Position numbers and translations under genes: made by a program
NCBI GenBank assembly: GCA_958430865.1
Contig: CAUDNR010004126.1
Coordinates: forward strand, 1-33,029
Direction of reading: 5' to 3'
Source of the DNA: Entrophospora sp. SA101
Lineage: Eukaryota; Glomeromycota; Glomeromycetes; Entrophosporales; Entrophosporaceae
Length of the DNA: 33,029 bases
Notes under the pieces: generated by a model
The model's database searches: none
What the model saw: only the letters and a program-made list of their open reading frames with translations
Told to the model about the DNA's origin: nothing
Part shown: positions 10,594 to 22,242 of the stretch, piece after piece
Layout: each line of letters opens with the position of its first letter
Position numbering within the stretch: position 1 is the first letter of the stretch

Positions 10594-10756
10594 ATTAAAA
10601 TAAATAATAAGGTTTTGGATATGAATTTAAATTTGGGTAAAGTCGAATATGGGCTTAGGTTTTGGTGTTGATTTACATTCTGTAACCCGAAACCTAAACT
10701 AGACAGTTTACCGAAACTGTTTCGAGAAGCCAAAAGGGTTTAGGGTCACAACATTG

Positions 10757-11322
10757 CATTGCACAATTTCCGCTACCTTTGAATTTGATTATACCAAGGC
10801 AACTAAATATCATTTCTGATTTAATTTTACAATGATTCGATTAATGTTTTGTGTGAGCCAATGCAAACCGGCTCACATGGAGCTTAGATATGCATGAAAT
10901 ATTATATATAAAATCCATTGACACGAAATTTATCATTTTAAATGAAAATTACTATTGAGTTTATCAAAATTTTATCAAGCATTTCAATATCACTAACTTA
11001 CTATTGTTTTCATCATAAACATATATATATATATATCCTTGTCCATGTTGCCTTATGAATACTTTGCAAAATTTCTTTGCATTCATTTACTAATAATAAA
11101 TGTATAAATAAACAGCATGGCGGACATTATTTATATTATGTTGATTATTTTTCAATTGTTTTAGTATAGACTATGGGTTACACTTATGAGGCGGGTGCAA
11201 ATACACTAAATAACAACCTTTCAAATTTTACAAGTATACTCTTTTAACTTCAACATTCCCTGATCCACCCTGATCCATTCGAAGTAACAGTTTTTATTTC
11301 TTGATTGCAAGTCATTACTAAA
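10757..11322. other. AT-rich spacer with small hairpin and (TA)n
   Basis: TGTGAGCC (10852-10859) and GGCTCACA (10870-10877) form an 8-bp stem with a 10-nt loop. A (AT)n run lies at about 11021-11036. No gene is visible. Confidence 0.45.
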
Positions 11323-12178
11323 ATGCCTGTTGGTTTTTGTTCTGTTTGCAAAATAGAAAAAAGATGACTCTAAGTGGCGAAATATTTCAGAACAAGGAAA
11401 AGAGAAAGCTGAACTAGTGGGTTATGAATTAAATATAGGCGAAAGAATATGTTCTAAATCTATAATTCTTATATAGCATATGATAGATATAATAGATATA
11501 AAAGAAAACTGAAAATGCAACATATAAAATGAGAAAATCAATTGAAATGGAAGCAAATACTAATTTTAGTTTATAAAATCAAATTACAGAATTTAATATT
11601 AAAGGTGATTAAATAATTAATCAAATAAATTGAATATAAAGTATCAACATGGTGAAAAAAATGGAATTATTAATGATCACAATGAATTTGTAAAAATGAT
11701 CAAAGAAAGAGAGAGATCCTTTGTTAAAAGCTTTTTTGATATGTTATATCAAATTATGAGCCCTTCACAGAAATAAATCTAAAAAGAAAAGTAATGATTC
11801 TCTGTTACCAATTATCTGCCCAGTTTTGATTCCTGCTGTGATTATGAAAATTGTGAAATAGCAGATGACTATAATGATGATAATTGCATATCAATTTGTA
11901 ATCTATGAATATCATTATCAATATCTTCAAGATTTACAGTTTAAATGTCAACATTGTCTTGATTATTTATTGAATGGCATTGAGTATTTAGGAAATTTAT
12001 ATAACAATAGATTAGAAAGTTTAGATAATACATCTGTATTAGGTGAAGAAGATGAGGAAGTGGATGAAAATACTATAGATAGTGAAGATAATATTAATTT
12101 GGAGGGTCTGAAGAATTAATTTTGAAAGGTGATTTAAATCTTGATCAATCTTTAAACAAATTAAATAAATTTTTTGCG
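11323..12178 (+). pseudogene. Unclassified decayed transposon-like gene
   Basis: A plus-strand reading starts at ATG 11323 with MPVGFCSVCKIEK (a C-x2-C pair). It shifts frame, then continues KWRNISEQGKEKAELVGYEL and IGERICSKS with another Cys. Later fragments include EFVKMIKERE and FFDMLYQIMSPS (about 11685-11770). An 84-codon acidic frame (11865-12119) contains EEDEEVDENTIDSEDN. Frameshifts and stops are frequent. The clustered Cys and conserved-looking blocks suggest a zinc-binding N-terminus of a transposase or similar repeated gene, but I do not recognise the family. Confidence 0.4.
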
Positions 12179-12219
12179 TAACAGTTTGATTTTGTGGAAC
12201 AAATGAAATATCCAATTAA

Positions 12220-12983
12220 TTTTTGGGCAAATTTATAATAATTCCGACCAAAATTAATATTAAAATTTTTTATTTATTATTCATCAGAAAAATTAAAATA
12301 CATGAAATTTATTTTTTTAATCGAATCTTCTTTTAAAGCTGTGCGTTTATCAGTTAATATACTTTTATAGACCTTTCAACATCAACACTGAACACAGGAA
12401 GTTTAATTTCTGTACTTCAAATTCATAACTCATTGGCAAATATTTTTCTTGAAGTTGATTGAACCTACAATATAACCTCCTAGGAAATAATAAAAATAAA
12501 AATAAATGATAATTTACATTAAAATATTCAAATTAATTTTTTTTAAATTTTTTTTGATATGAAAATTTTCTTACCATTCTTACAATATCAATTAAAAAGA
12601 CTTTAATTTATCTATTTTATCCAGAGGAATATCAGCTTTAGTAAATGCTTCAATAATTGCAATATTGATTTTGTCACGATCATTATTAGTGAAAGAAAAC
12701 AAAGAACTTTGTAAAGGTTGTGGATTATTTTTATGTTTTTGTTCAGCAGCTTTATGTTTCATTGATTCTATATGCTTATCAACAATTGATTTTTTTACAT
12801 GATTTATAGTATGGTTACAAAAACGACAATTTAATATCATCGTCGATCACACATAAAGGTAAATTATACACATAGATTATGTGATTATGCCAAAAAATGG
12901 TAATTATGCTCGATTATGCGATTATGCTCAAAAATTAAGAAATATGCAGCGATTTATGCAAAAGCACAATCTGGGTCACCCTA
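12220..12983 (-). mobile_element. hAT deletion derivative, copy A
   Basis: Nearly the same sequence as 22243-23159, in the opposite orientation. The 5' end lies at the right (about 12983; minus strand TAGGGTGACCCAGATTGTGC). The left end is lost where homology to copy B stops, near 12220. It carries an open first exon (minus 12592-12840; 82 aa) with a BED/CGGBP1-like finger (CRFCNHTINH, then H residues of KHIESMKHK). A GT-AG intron follows (about 12574 down to 12480), then a short second exon. The RNase H-like core is missing, and only the C-terminal motif FSVDVERS (about 12375-12400) survives. It cannot encode an active transposase. Confidence 0.8.
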
Positions 12984-13888
12984 TCCATCACCATGCTTAA
13001 TACTTAAAATTTTATTTACTATTTGTAATACGAATTTGAATCTGCGCGTGATGTTTCACTACATATATCAATATGCAAATATTTTAAGTAATGAATTAAT
13101 GCTAAAAAGCTTTTAAAAGATTATTACAAGAAAAATATTCTATTTACTTAAATAATCGGGGATCTAAAAACAGAAACAGTTGACCAACTAATTAATTCAA
13201 CTGCAGCCACTACATAAGAATTTTTTTAATTCTTTGTTAAGAGCAAACATTCTTTAGCAGGTCTTTTAACAATTTATAATGATAAATGTCAACGTGGTTG
13301 GATGTTGAATTCATAAAATTAAACAAGTGTATATATATATGTGTGTGTACAATATGCAAATCTATTTCTCCAAAGGGAAGGCATCACTACTCTAATCCTT
13401 CAATTATCAACTCAATTGCTAAACAAGCCTTATGAACCAGGTGGGCTGGGTGGGCAATTAAAACCGCTTCGAACAATGCTGTGACCCTAAAATATTTTGA
13501 ATTCCCTTCGAAATTACTCATTTTGTTTGCTTTATTCGAATAACATTTTTCAAATAGAAATCCTACTCAAGTAGCATAGTTGATTTTAGTTTAGTTGCCA
13601 AATTTGGCGATTTCATAATTAATAACTCGAACCACACTTTCGCAGCAATTAATATCTATCAGTCACAGGACATGTCACGCAGATCAATATGGAGTTGTAA
13701 AACACTAAACAGTTTCAAGATAGAGACCATTATGAACGCTAAACCAATTTCAATTTAGGTTTTTCATACATTACAAGTTTCAGGTTGCAGAATTGTTTAA
13801 AGTCGAAGTAAATTTTTCAGAAAGCAAAATGAACCCCTTCTTTGGTATTTCGTAGTAGTTGCATATATGGCGTTTCACTCCCCTCACG
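12984..13888. other. Spacer with an isolated transposon-tip motif
   Basis: CAATGCTGTGACCCTAAA at 13474-13491 closely resembles the terminal repeat of the outer element at 7290-10756, but no matching right end with a duplication was found. It may be a solo remnant. A (TA)/(TG) run lies at about 13330-13349. Confidence 0.4.
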
Positions 13889-14031
13889 ATTACCAAAAGT
13901 ATAACTTGTGGCTTTATATAGAATGTTCCGATCCATTCACGCAAATCTGTCTTGCATTAACGTGCCTTGTTTCCCTGATATAGCAATATAGCAATGTAGA
14001 TTTGTTTCCACGATGCAGATAACGTTGCCTT
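13889..14031 (-). repeat. Diverged unclassified repeat, copy B
   Basis: Partner of 5670-5785. The blocks 13889-13932 and 14008-14031 match copy A, with differences mainly of the transition type. On the minus strand it can be read as ATSYTFGNREGSETPYMQLL near 13870-13915. No family is recognised and no ends are defined. Confidence 0.45.
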
Positions 14032-14277
14032 CATCAGGAAATTAAAATTGTATGCTATTGTCAAATGATTGGTAGTATGTTCTCTGGTAACACTTATTTG
14101 ACTCGGGGTAAGCTTTAATTTTTCCAAATGCTGCTGTTGCGAGTCACAACATATCCGGACACTCCTGCATATTGATGTTCCACCACAATATAATGATATT
14201 ATTTATAAAAAAAAACTTTTTAAATTCAACAGATTTTTTTGTTTGTATGTTTATTTACGATTTGAATTTGTGCACCA

Positions 14278-14278
<1 letters not shown>

Positions 14279-14347
<69 letters not shown>

Positions 14348-14385
14348 GTTGTTGTTGTTGTTGTTGTTGTTGTCGTTGTTGTTGT
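14279..14385. repeat. Compound microsatellite (ATT)n-(GTT)n
   Basis: About 22 TTA/ATT units (14279-14347) pass directly into about 13 TTG/GTT units (14346-14385), interrupted once by GTC. The change is a single A-to-G substitution of the unit. This produces artefactual long Leu, Ile and Val open frames that should not be annotated as genes. Confidence 0.95.
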
Positions 14386-15436
14386 ATTATACCAACAAAA
14401 AAAATTTTTTGATGTCTACGATTGAATTTATTTCATTACTGACAAAGTTCATATAGTGAATTTCAATTGAGGCAAACTTTATTTGTTCAACAATTCACTT
14501 TTTTATCAACTATCGCGCGTTATTATTGTGAAAAATTTACAGTAGGGATCGAGGATGGTTCAGCATTCACTGTAGCATAGATTCATAATATTATGCAAAA
14601 TTTCATCATTTAGGAGAAATAATGAAATATTTTTCATCGGCTACTTCAATGATATCTTCAATTCCTATGTTATTTATTACACAATCATAGCATGTGGACT
14701 TGTGTTATTAAATTAATAAATCTATAAACATGTCAAATTGCATTCTTTTTTTTAATTATACATGTAATAATAATATGCTTGATGGGTTTCGACCGAGGCT
14801 TTGATAAAGAAGTGTTGCCATTTAATAAATTAAATCTAAACCATCGTATTATAAATAAAAAATAAAATAGATAAAGTATTGCTAGTGAATTACCTCCAAG
14901 TATTGATCAAAACAAATAATCAATTTTGACATTTTTAATATTAAAATCTACGATTAAAATAAATTCTGTGATACAAAATCTTATTGCATCTTTTTAATGA
15001 AATATACAGAAACTACGTGAAAATAAGAATTAATACAACAATCAATTCTTAGAGTTGGTAAACACCATGTGCTGGAGAGCACACAAATTTAATCATCACA
15101 TATTTGATAAATTTCCATGTTGGTTTTACAAAAATCGAGCTTGGTCCTTTATAGAATTAATTACTATTTTTGGTAGAGTTCTGTAAATTCTTTTAAAAGA
15201 ACCTTTCAGTATATAATATTTTCCTTTAAAATATAATAGAAAAAATCAATATGATTAGACAAAGCTTCATGTTCTCTCAAGACATTCATGGTGCGATGTG
15301 TTTTGTGATGTATAACGTCATGCGTTTATTATCTATTATTTCTCAAACAAAAACACGAAAATTCGGGTGTAAATGTTATCATATATTTATTGAAAAATAG
15401 AATATTTTATTTATTTATGCATGTTAAATTAATTGC
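14386..15436. other. Upstream region of the transcription-factor gene
   Basis: No open frame or transposon end is visible. This AT-rich stretch presumably contains the promoter of the gene at 15496. I searched it for a Zn2Cys6-coding exon (Cys-x2-Cys-x6-Cys pattern) and saw none. Confidence 0.5.
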
Positions 15437-15446
15437 TATATAAAAG
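15437..15446 (+). promoter_or_regulatory. TATA box candidate
   Basis: TATATAAAAG lies about 50 nt upstream of the ATG at 15496, close to the consensus TATAWAAR. The short distance implies a very short 5' leader. Confidence 0.5.
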
Positions 15447-15495
15447 CAGAACGTTATTCCCATTAAAAAAAAAATCAATATTCTTTTTTTTCAAA

Positions 15496-18400
15496 ATGTT
15501 ACCTTTAAATTCGGCCAAGCGAACTTGTCTATCTGAATCACCATATTCCTCTAGCTTCGTCACCATTCCCAACATTAATAACATTGATATAATACAACAA
15601 CAGCAACTTATATCAAAACAATTTTATCAACAGCATCGTCATCGTTTATTATCAGATTTGGATATTATTCCTCCCAATGATCCAAATGATGATGACAATC
15701 TTCGTCATAAACAACCATTTAATTCATCAATCTCGACATCAAGTCCTCAACAAGAACAACAAATTTTTACTAAAAGTGATATTCATAGAATCGAAAAAAA
15801 TATTGATTTAATTCTTGAAAATGTTTTAACACAACAATCAAAAGATGTCAATAATAATAATAATAACAACAAATTGACCCACTTCTCTTCAAACAACAAC
15901 AAGCCACAACCTTATTCACCATCACCTTCTTCAGATAATTCAATCATTCTTGATTTTCCGATTTTATCAAGTCCAAAAATCGAAGAAAAACATATCAAAT
16001 CACCTTTATCCACGCTATTGAATCGTACTTTTCCTAATGACGTCGTAGAATTAGTAGATAAATTAAGCAAATTGCCTAAAAATAATTCCAATTTGGATAT
16101 TAACGATCCAATCAACAATAATTTTTCTCGAGCAGCATTACCAAATTCTAATAATAATTCGTTAACTTCGTCATCATTGTCATCTCCATCGTCATCGTCA
16201 CCTCCGCCGTCATCATCATCGTCGTCATCATCATCTCCTTCACCACCATCCATATTTTCTTCACCGCAACCTTCACCACCATCCAAAGAATTATGTCAAA
16301 AGTTGTTGCAAGGCTATTTCACAAAATTAAATCCAATAATACCAATTCTTGATCAAAGAAAATTCACTGATATTTGGCTGAGAAAAGACAAACCCATCCA
16401 CTCCAAACTATTGATCTATTCAACTTTGGCTTTTGCTGCTTCGAAATTATCTAACGACCCATCAATTCAAAAAACCGAAAACAAACCTGGCGGTGTGTTC
16501 TTTGATGCTGCAAAGGTAATAAATAATTAAAATGTGATTAATCATTTGAATTTAATTTAATATTTGTAATTAATTATATTTTGCTTGAGTATAGAAAATT
16601 TTGGATTCGGTATATGATGAACCTAAATTAGAAACTATTCAATCTTTGTTGCTTCTAGCAAGTTCCGAAAGGGCTCTTTCAAGATTTAATAGCGCTTTAA
16701 TGTTTTCAAATATGGCCGGTACGTCTAATGTATATAATGCTCACAATGTATTTAAATTTAAATATTCTTATGCTCATCATGCTCACATTCATATTATTGC
16801 ATTCATATTTCATAGTTACAATGGCAAATTTCTTGGAACTTGAACGCGTAGATAATTCATTGACACCAGGGGAAGAGGAAGAAAGGCATAGAATCTTTTA
16901 TTGCGTCTACATTCACGATAGATGGACTTCATTCGTTCTGGGAAAACCATACAAACTCAAAAACATGGACATCAACATACCACTGCCGACATTACCAAAT
17001 TTCGATCGGCCAACTAAAAATTTTTTTGTTGCATTCATAAAACTATCGCATATCATTGGTCAGATTTGGAAACTTTGCTATTCCACTAAATCAGAAGTCA
17101 ATTATGAAAATTGGCATAATCACGTGATGGATCCAAAAAGCTCATTGAGGCAAATTAGATCTTCATTGGCAAAATGGTTGAAAGAATTACCTGATGAATT
17201 GCAGTACCAGTATCTGCCAAATGAGGATCCAAGAAGTTTGTTCCAAATGACCACTTTCTCAGTATTTGCTGGTTATATTAACATACTTTTTCATGCTTGC
17301 ATTTTATTACTACATCAACCTTATCTTACAAGATCATCATTGACAACGATAGCAACCAAACAACAGATGCACAGTCATCACGAGCATCATGCGTCTAAGA
17401 CTTCCAATAAATATGATCCATCATCATTAACTCAAACAAACGTTGATCTAATTAAAACTTGTTTGACAGCTGCAACAACTATTACTGACATAGCTAAAAA
17501 AACAAGAAATTATGATAAAACAGCATTTCATTATTTCGTGTTGCCATTTCCATTCCTCTTGCAGTCGATTTTAACTGAAGTGGTTGTAATTACTAGCAGA
17601 GAAAAGGATGACTCATCATCTGGCGAAGCAGCAAAAGCGTTGATTGATACATTTGAGGAGTTTAAATTGATAGCAGAAATTTGTAGTTTGGGTTGTACTG
17701 ATGAGATGAAGAAACTTATTGAGGAGGTGGAAAGAATTTTGGTATTCACTAATGTAAGTAATAGTAGAAATGGCGAATTACCCATTCCGCTTCCATTCCT
17801 GAATCAACTTTTGACGTTCCATTCTCAACATGTATCTAATAATAATGGTGATAATAATAATAATAGTTTGGTGACAACATTAGATGTAATAGCTGCTTCA
17901 GTGGCAAAAATATCTAATCTACAAAAAAATAGTGATGATTTACAATTAAATGAACCTTTTAGCAATTATTATTTTAATAATAATAATATTAATAATATAG
18001 CAAATATTACCAATTTATTATCATCGACTTCTTCATCATCGCAGTCATCGCCTTTATCGTCATCATCTTTATTGCCCAATATCAATTATAATTCCAATAC
18101 ACTTGAAACAACAACAATGCTTAAGAATGATGCTAAAAATAGCGGTCTCACAATAACGGAAGCAAGTCTAAACCCAAATCCAAATGACAATAATAATATT
18201 AATTTATGTGTAACAAATCTTGGTAGTGATGTGGAAGATCCATCGTCCAAATTTGTTGCTTTATCGTCTTCTTTATTATCATCAGCTGTCAACAATAGTA
18301 AGGATTTATTTACTATGACTTCAACTCCACCACTATCACTAATTGCATCAGCAGTATTTACACCGAATAATCTAACAACTAATAATAACAATAACTTTTC

Positions 18401-18536
18401 ACAAAATATACCATTTCCAACGTCAATATCATCATCATCTTCTTCAATTCACGCTACTATTAGTAATAGTAGTAATGATAATAACAGTATACCATGGGAT
18501 CAACATTTCTACATGGGCGCAACTAACAGTGAGTGA
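15496..18536 (+). CDS. Fungal-specific transcription factor domain protein
   Basis: The proposed model is exons 15496-16515, 16595-16718 and 16816-18536 (2865 nt, 954 aa). Both introns (79 and 97 nt) are GT-AG, and splicing restores the frame across the conserved region. Residues about 1-262 are low-complexity, with Gln/Asn runs and a Ser/Pro-rich block at about 215-262. The fungal-specific transcription-factor regulatory domain (middle homology region, PF04082 type) starts at about 263 (ELCQKLLQGYFTKLNPIIPI). It includes LETIQSLLLLASSERAL in exon 2 and ERHRIFYCVYIHDRW at about 404-418. The C-terminal third is rich in Asn and Ser. The family normally regulates transcription in the nucleus with an N-terminal Zn2Cys6 cluster. 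Here exon 1 has only two Cys, so no cluster is visible. The start at 15496 (TCAAAATG) follows a TATA box by 50 nt. Target genes cannot be inferred. Confidence 0.82.
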
Positions 18537-18702
18537 TTCACTTTGAATCTGAATCATTAGTTCCAATATTAAGCACAATATGATAAAAATCATTCACAAT
18601 TATAAGATTTAATTTATGTATTAAATTTATAGATATGTTTATAATTTAAAAATTTATTAAATAAGTGTATTCATTCTTTTTATTTTATGAGATAATATAA
18701 AC

Positions 18703-18708
18703 AATAAA
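18703..18708 (+). terminator. Polyadenylation signal candidate
   Basis: AATAAA, about 167 nt downstream of the transcription-factor stop codon, is a suitable 3' end signal. In such AT-rich DNA the hexamer also occurs by chance. Confidence 0.35.
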
Positions 18709-21700
18709 TTGTAATTACTTAACGTTCGATTTTTTATATTCTACACTTTAAAGTTTTTAACAATTTAGGATTAATGTAGCATGAAAATATTTTGTTTATT
18801 TTTCACAGTAAAAATAATAAATTTTACACGAACGAACGCCAATGTGTGCATTCTTCTTAGGAAAAATATCGAGTAAACAAGTTCAATTACTAAAATTCTC
18901 GATTAGAAAGATTTAAATCAGAACAAAATTCGTCAATGATAACTTGAAATCATTTATAATCCGATTATTTAATTTAAAATACATTTTGTACAGCATGCAA
19001 AACACATTTTTAACCAATACCAATTAATACCAGTCATACTTACGACTTTTGACTGTCAGGGAATCCTTTATTCTAATTTAAAAAGAGCGTGGTTGAAAAA
19101 TTTTTTTTTAAACAATATCAATCATGATCTGTGCTACGTTGATCTACTATTGAAATTAAGCGTCTGATCATATTAACGCGAATCTCGAAAGTTTGACTGG
19201 TTGATTTTTTCTGTTTAGGAAATAATTTAAAAATATTTAACCAAAAATGGGCTAGTCAGTAACCCCTATGGAGTGATTTTTTTTCCTTATTTGGATTTAA
19301 ATGTATAGTGTCGCGGTCACCTGCAGCCAATTATCAAATCGTGTAACTAAATTTTTTCTTTATTTTTACAATGGCCGATCGGTTACATTTATGTTCTGTG
19401 CGCATATTTGACCACCCTTGAAATTTTGCCAGCTTAATAATTGTCACCTCTTAGAGTGAATATTCGTTTCAGAGCCGCTCCTACCGTACTTTTTACAGAG
19501 AGCAAAATAGCCTTTAAAAAGAATTTCGGATTATTTATTGTATCTTCGAATGTCCATCTACATCACGAATAGACAGACACGTGGAGTTACAATTTTAAGG
19601 TTTTTAAAAAAACTATACGAGGAACAATTTTAATTTTACTTCTGTATAAAGAATTGATAAAAATCTTTTTGTCCATCAAAATTAGGCAATATTATTGAGT
19701 GATATAATTACTATTTGAAGGAAATTCGTTACCATTGTTGGTAATGCATGGTGTTTATTTATAAATATTAAGTTAAAAACCATGTTATGCATTAATGACA
19801 AATGGCATATGTTTATTTTTTGTGTAACCCGTAAAATGAAATTAAGATTAAGTGTCCCGAAATGAAACAAAACAACAATGTTATTGATTGGTGTAATAAA
19901 TAATATTAAGGTTGAAAAACAATGAAAATCAATACATAAATTCGTGTAACAAATTTTTGGGCGTAAATTTATACAATGTTATTTGAAACTTTGAATATTA
20001 TTTGTTGATATTACCGAGACACAAAAAATTTTTGATCACGACAAAAATTAGTATGATTTTATGGGAAGTTTGAAAATCGAGCATTTATTGGTTAAATACA
20101 AATGTTCTGATAATAAAAATAATAAATAATTATATTCAAATTTAAACATATTTGTAATGTTCTCGAGTATTCGTAATACTTTTATGTTTTTCAATCTTTT
20201 TCAATTACTTGTGGCAATTAAGAAAGTTACACTCGTGGCATAAAGGTTTCAGATATATTTATATTTGATAATTGATTGAATATTTTAATTATCAAACTTT
20301 AAAATTTTTATTGATTAATTGAATTAGTATTATGTGCACCTTCTAGGTGGCCGAGAAGAATTGATTCTTTTACTTGATAAACCCTATATCTTCCATCTTT
20401 ATCTTCATTTAGTAGTCCCACATAAAGCTATCTTTAAGCCTTCTATGCATTTTAGGTTTTTTACAAGATGGATTATAAAGATGCTGCACTGCTTGAATAA
20501 GATTTTAACGGAGGATTCGGATTTGTCCCTTCATTGCAATCTCAATATATAACACGATAATCGTTAGAAATATTTGAATGCGTTATGAGCATTGTAAACA
20601 TTACGAGTACTTGGAAAAACTACGAATACCCGAATATCTTTATTTATTACAAATATCATTGTATTACGCTTCCTGACTCAGAGCTTATGTAATCGTACCA
20701 GTGTTAGAGGGAAATTCCGGTAGGGAGAGTTTCAGTATGGTATAACACTCGTAGAACGTATGGTATGGGTCAATTAATCCTTTTTGGGGAAGCATGTTAG
20801 ATTTTTTATTACAGTTGTACAATGCTGAATTATCTGCAATTGATTCCCATATCTTTATCTCTGAAACGGTGTCACAATTAATAATCAAATTGATTTTTTG
20901 TTTCATCAATCTATGCGAGCTATTTGGACCAGACAGCGTTGAAAATTCAACTGAAAAATAGTACAGATTCTATTAATATGTAACGTAATATGTGAGCATT
21001 CCGGGCATTGAATTTTATACACTGATAAGGGCCTTTATAAACAGATTCAATAATAGCGAAAATTATCGTCGATCATTAGGAAGAAGATATTTTTGAACTA
21101 ATGATTGCATTCATGAATCCAATGAAATGCAGCAACTATATTGAACGAGACTTGTTCAAAATTTTGAAAAGACATTACGAGACAAGAAATCTTTTTCAAA
21201 ATCTAGATGATAATTCTATCGAATCGAAAATATAATATAATTTAGACTGATCAAATAATAGACCCTAAATATTCGTCTATACATCATATTTATCATTTAC
21301 TATCCACTTTAAGTCAGTTAAAGTAATACATTATGACTCTTCAACAAACAAACGGCGCTAAAACATACAGCTAAATTTAATTTATACAGTTTAAAGTGCC
21401 ATTTACAAAATTATTATTATAACTGATATTTTTGGTATTTGTCTCCATAAAATGATGGTGAAATTAGGAAATCAGAATCGAAATTTAAATAAAATCAATC
21501 GTGAATAAATAAATAGATACCTTTATATTTTCAATCATGACAATTGATAATAATTACACTCGAAATTTGAATTTACCAACTTTCAACTTTTAATTACGAT
21601 CTCGATTTTGGATTTCGATTTTAGTTAAAAATTTTAGGTTTGAATTGATTATCAGAGTCGAAATCGATGAATTTTTGGGAAGAACACATGATTTTAAGAA

Positions 21701-22242
21701 TAGTCAATACCAGTAATTCAATAAAATAAATTTTTTTTTTTTATACTGTATTCAAGTAATCCACTATTTTTCTTTCTACATTAACCATCGTTCCAATAAT
21801 CAAAGATATATAATATACAGTTAGTTGTACAGTTAACTCCCTTTATATAAATAAAATCACATTATAAAAAACTTCTCTTTTCTCACAAATTAAAATAGTT
21901 ACTTCTTTACCTTTCTAAAATCAACATCCAACAAACTCCTTATAGTAAATAGAGTAGATAGTATTATTAATCATTGAGAACATTCATACCTTCCGCATAA
22001 ATATTTTTGTGTTCCAATTCAAAGGTTATTTTGTTTTGTCAACTGTTATTATTATATTTATGTAATGTATATTTGTGGATTCAAGAGCGATTACTATCCC
22101 GTATAAAATTATATAATAATAAGTAGAGAATCGGTTTGTTATAGTAATAATATAGAAAGACGATGGGTAGATAGATTATTTATTTGAGATTTTTTGATGA
22201 TCGACACCTTAAATAATTTCGATCAGTGAAAATAATTGCGAA
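18709..22242. other. Long gene-poor spacer
   Basis: No convincing gene, RNA gene or transposon end was found in 3.5 kb. Open frames of 60-75 codons (for example minus 19682-19870 and 20685-20909, plus 20334-20552) show no domain. The minus frame 20685-20909 (CDTVSEIKIWESIADNSALY) has somewhat protein-like composition and may be a gene relic, but I cannot identify it. Confidence 0.45.

Larger units (their letters stand above)
7290..10756 (-). mobile_element. Outer hAT-like element hosting a second transposon
   Basis: The ends are CAATGTTGTGATCCTA and the inverse TAGGGTCACAACATTG, matching at 15 of 16 positions. They are flanked by TATTGCAC (7282-7289) and CATTGCAC (10757-10764), an 8-bp duplication with one mismatch, as expected for an older hAT insertion. 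Of its 3.47 kb, 1.87 kb is a later hAT insertion. Without it and its duplication the outer element is about 1.6 kb. Its own coding relic is an acidic minus-strand reading at 9969-10593. A catalytic domain is not visible, so it is a deletion derivative. Confidence 0.75.

Noticed and set aside
10852..10877. Hairpin considered as an RNA gene or terminator
   Set aside because: The stem is only 8 bp, without further structure or neighbouring gene; such palindromes are common by chance here.
13474..14155. Possible complete element bounded by CAATGCTGTGACCC and GAGTCACAACATAT
   Set aside because: The two tips match poorly and no target duplication flanks them, so only a solo tip motif is noted.
14172..14456. 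Open frames with long Leu, Ile or Val runs
   Set aside because: They are translations of the ATT/GTT microsatellite in different frames and have no protein-like sequence outside the repeat.
15912..16286. Minus-strand 124-codon Asp/Gly-rich frame
   Set aside because: It is the antisense shadow of the Ser/Pro-coding TCA/TCC-rich exon of the transcription-factor gene.
20334..20552. 72-codon frame that looked mildly protein-like
   Set aside because: It starts at GTG, has no motif I recognise, and the flanks show no exon signals that extend it.
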